NCBI GenBank assembly: GCA_958298945.1
Contig: OY282606.1
Span: 41,181,920 to 41,245,919 of the forward strand
DNA: 64,000 nucleotides
Reading direction: 5' to 3'
Origin: Atherix ibis
Lineage: Eukaryota; Arthropoda; Insecta; Diptera; Athericidae
Part shown: piece by piece, positions 61,046 to 64,000 of the stretch
Layout: each line of letters starts with the position of its first letter
Position numbering within the stretch: position 1 is the first letter of the stretch
Translations under genes and position numbers: made by a program
Notes under the pieces: generated by a model
The model's database searches: none
Told to the model about the DNA's origin: nothing
What the model saw: the letters and a program-made list of their open reading frames with translations, nothing else

Positions 61046-61940
61046 ATCATTAAACAGGCTACGAAATCGTCCTTCCTTATGTCGGCGGCTAAAGATTCGT
61101 CATTTTGTTGGGGGCTCCTTTTGAATAGAGCTATGAATTTGTAATAATTTCTGCTTAGAAACCAAGTCTCAAAAAAATACATGGGAACTAGAACAGTCAC
61201 TGGCTTCGATTTATGGTCAAAAAATTTTTTAATTAACTAAAGCAGACTTCTTCTTCAACATTATTATAGGCTACTATCCTTGATCCTAGGATAAGAGACC
61301 AATTTAATCCTTTATTGCATATATGAGTCTAATGCTAGTTGATCTTATTAACGAATCTCAATACAAATTTTCATTTTTACAAAATTATTGATCGAAAAGA
61401 ACTCTTTTAAATATGATAAAAATATCAACAAATTCTAAGACACTATCTGTAATTGCTTCTAAATAATTTTAATTTTACACTATCTGTAATTGCTTCTAAA
61501 TAATTTTAAATTTCCCCACAACCTGCATCATCATTAAACAGGCTACGAAATCGTCCTTCCTTATGTCGGCGGCTAAAGATTCGTCATTATGTTGGGGCTA
61601 TGAATTTGTAATAATTTCTGCTTAGAAACCAAGTCTCAAAAAAATACATGGGAACTAGAACAGGCACTGGCTCCGATTTATGGTCCAAAAAATTTTGATT
61701 AACTAAAGCAGACTTCTTCTTCAATATTATTATAGGCTACGATCCTTGATCCCAGGATAAGAGACCAATTTAATTCTTTATTGCATATATGAGTCTAATG
61801 CTAGTTGATCTTATTAACGAGTCTCAATAGATATTTTCATTTTTACAAAATTATTGATCGAAAAGAACTCTTTTAAATATGACAAAAATATCAACAAATT
61901 CTAAGACACTATCTGTAATTGCTTCTTAATAATTTTAAAT
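61046..61940. repeat. Recent tandem duplication, about 484-bp offset
   Basis: Copy 1 (61046-61472) and copy 2 (61530-61940) both start ATCATTAAACAGGCTACGAA and run in parallel with a few substitutions. Copy 2 lacks about 17 bp (CTCCTTTTGAATAGAG and neighbour). Within copy 1's end a 32-bp segment starting CACTATCTGTAATTGCTTCT is itself repeated (61441-61472 and 61478-61509). No gene lies inside. Confidence 0.88.
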
Positions 61941-64000
61941 TTTAAAAGTCTTTTTTCCTCTTATAGAAAATTATTTTTAATTTGTCTGCAAATCAAATTT
62001 GAACAAAATCGATTGAAGAAAATTAAAAAATTTCATTTTACTCTTAGTTAAAATTTATCCTTAAATTAAAAAAAAAAAAACTTATCCTTAAATTTTAAAT
62101 TTTTTTAGTAAATTCTATTTTAATTGAGTTTATCGAATTATTTATAATGGAATAAACCTTGAAAGTTTTGGTAAATTAAAGGCCTTGCAGTAGACAATTT
62201 AGTTTATTGTTATTTATTATGTGAAATTATTTTTAAAGTAATTGCAATAAAATTATTTTCAAATGTTAGCACCCTTTTCCTAAAAATTCATAAAGAACAA
62301 AATAGTATCTTTTGGGGAAATAAATTTACATTAATAATTATACATTACTTCTTAAATACCAACCAATAAATTTTCTTTATTTTTAAGACTTTACGGATGT
62401 TATTTAAATAAAACAATAGACTATAAAGATGTAAATTGTAATTTAAATTATACATTAAATATTTATATTTTCACGTAACATTGAAAATGTAAAAATATTA
62501 TTTTTTGAAAGAAAAATCTTCAAAAATTCATAAAAATGAATTTTAACAAATTATAATCATAGAATATTCCATTAATAAAATATAATTTTAGATACTTTTC
62601 AAAATTTATATACATTTTATGTAATTTATTTTAGAATAATTTATTTGTTGAAATCAAAAATATCAATCATGTAGAAATGTTGCACGTCTTTAAGACAAGG
62701 ATTCTAATGAGAATATGGTGTATTCATAGGATACGTGCTGATTTGTTGAACATAAAATTTATGAAATTTTGTCATTATGGGTTTTCCATGTCAATGCATT
62801 CTTAGGGAGAATATACTCGTATGTCACCCAGATAGCTTATATAAGAAAATTTAAATAAAATATTATCAAATAAAAGTCAATTTATTATTAGTTGTTTATT
62901 GTCAAGAGTATATGTGTACATTTCATAAAAATTGTAAAACAAGAGCAGACTAAGCAAATTCAATGAAAATATTGTACAAAATACTAAAAACAATTTTTGA
63001 AAATTTCATAAAAATGAACCAATAATATTAAAAAAAATCCCTGATATATTTTAATATCTTATTTAGTTAATAGTCTTTAACTATCCTTATAAATTTATTT
63101 CAGTATTTTCCTTGAGTTATTAATTTTAATTATTGCTTATTCATAATACTTTCCTTATATTTCCCTTGAGCTGTAATTAAAATGATTCTTAAAAAAAATT
63201 GTTAACTATTACCTAAATGTACGAATTGGACTTCTTTGATAATTTTATCTCTAAAGCACCTTGTATCCTAAATATTGATTTAAATATCTTAGCAAATACT
63301 CATAAAATTATAAGCAGTCATTAATAATGATGACCTATTTCCACATAAATATTTCAACAAAATACCAGTAATTAATAAGTGAATGAGTTATTTGATAATT
63401 CCCATCTAAGGATTCTCCAATTTAGTTGAATTGAAAATCGCCTCGATATGATGGAAAGGATTTACTTTTGCTGAATATTCTTAGTTATATTTATAAAAAT
63501 TATACTGAATCCAAGCAAACGAGAAATTAGGACAATCATTTATATCCGTTGCTGTATAGTTTCAATTTTATAATATATAGATTTTGAGAGATAAAAGTAT
63601 CTATTATTGGTGCCAAATAATACACGTGAACACTTGTATTTGGCTGGAATGAAACATGTTTTTCTGGAGGATTATGAAGCTTGCAAGTGTATCTGATGGC
63701 ATCCTTTAGCTAAGCCCGTCTATGCAGATGCAGTTTATGCAAAAGCGTTGTAAAGCCATTTAAATTGTGTTCTTTTTTAACTGCTTTTCCAGATATGCAT
63801 AAGCACAGATGCATGAATGAATACAAAAACCAAGCATACTAATATCGTTGAGGAAATACACAGTTTTTTACCATAACATCGAAAATAGCAATGATATCTA
63901 CCATTTACCTAACACCATACGTAGTCCTGTTTTATTGCTGAAACATTTCAAAACCGAAAAAACTACATATGGACACGATTTATGCACATATTGAATTGTT
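61941..64000. other. AT-rich non-coding stretch, no gene seen
   Basis: Only short chance frames. The last 600 bp are somewhat less AT-rich but show no recognisable coding or RNA feature. Confidence 0.55.

Noticed and set aside
1..64000. CRISPR array, bacterial operon or prophage
   Set aside because: Base composition, transposon types and absence of any prokaryotic gene organisation point to an insect nuclear genome. The only regular array is the 11-bp satellite, which has no spacers.

Overview
This is an AT-rich eukaryotic (insect-type) window. It has very long non-coding stretches, many homopolymer and TATA-rich tracts, and no operons or bacterial-style genes. The mix of repeats (mauritiana-like and other D,D34D mariners, Tc1-like, Jockey-clade and R1-clade retroelements) and small TATGTACATACATATG-type palindromes (near 18845) suggest a higher fly (Diptera). 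That placement is inference. No host exon, tRNA or rRNA gene could be supported; the recognisable coding sequence belongs to transposable elements, and every copy carries at least one disabling change.

Layout. 1-4282: AT-rich non-coding DNA with one GC-richer island (3769-3905). 4283-5221: internally deleted mariner E1 (minus). 11584-13545: a Tc1-like remnant (plus) split in two by mariner A1 (minus, 11935-13188). 16949-18260: mauritiana-type mariner C (plus), whose left end sits in a 32-bp-armed palindrome. 20148-21437: mariner B (minus). 23837-24743: mariner E2, same family as E1, whose right end has been replaced by an inverted copy of its own left end. 31734-35594: 3.9-kb array of an 11-bp monomer with nested higher-order repeats. 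44890-46662: Jockey-clade reverse transcriptase remnant (plus) split by Mos1-like mariner D (45218-46455). 46700-46990: another mariner remnant (minus). 49811-51094: mariner A2 (plus), sister of A1. 52099-55457: 5'-truncated Jockey-clade element (minus) with a perfect 13-bp target-site duplication and an ORF2 broken by one UGA. 55562-57860: a Tc1-like remnant abutting an R1-clade reverse transcriptase remnant (both minus). 60310-61940: degenerate tandem repeats followed by a recent ~480-bp tandem duplication.

Read as a history: the Tc1, R1 and one Jockey remnant are the oldest layer. Mariners of at least four families (A, B, E and the mauritiana pair C/D) landed later, in two cases visibly inside older elements. 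The 52-55 kb Jockey-clade insertion looks the youngest. I did not find a convincing new cellular system. The items most worth a second look are the rebuilt end of mariner E2, the palindrome across the end of mariner C, the higher-order structure of the 11-bp satellite, and the in-frame stop/start junction between gag and pol in the Jockey-clade element.
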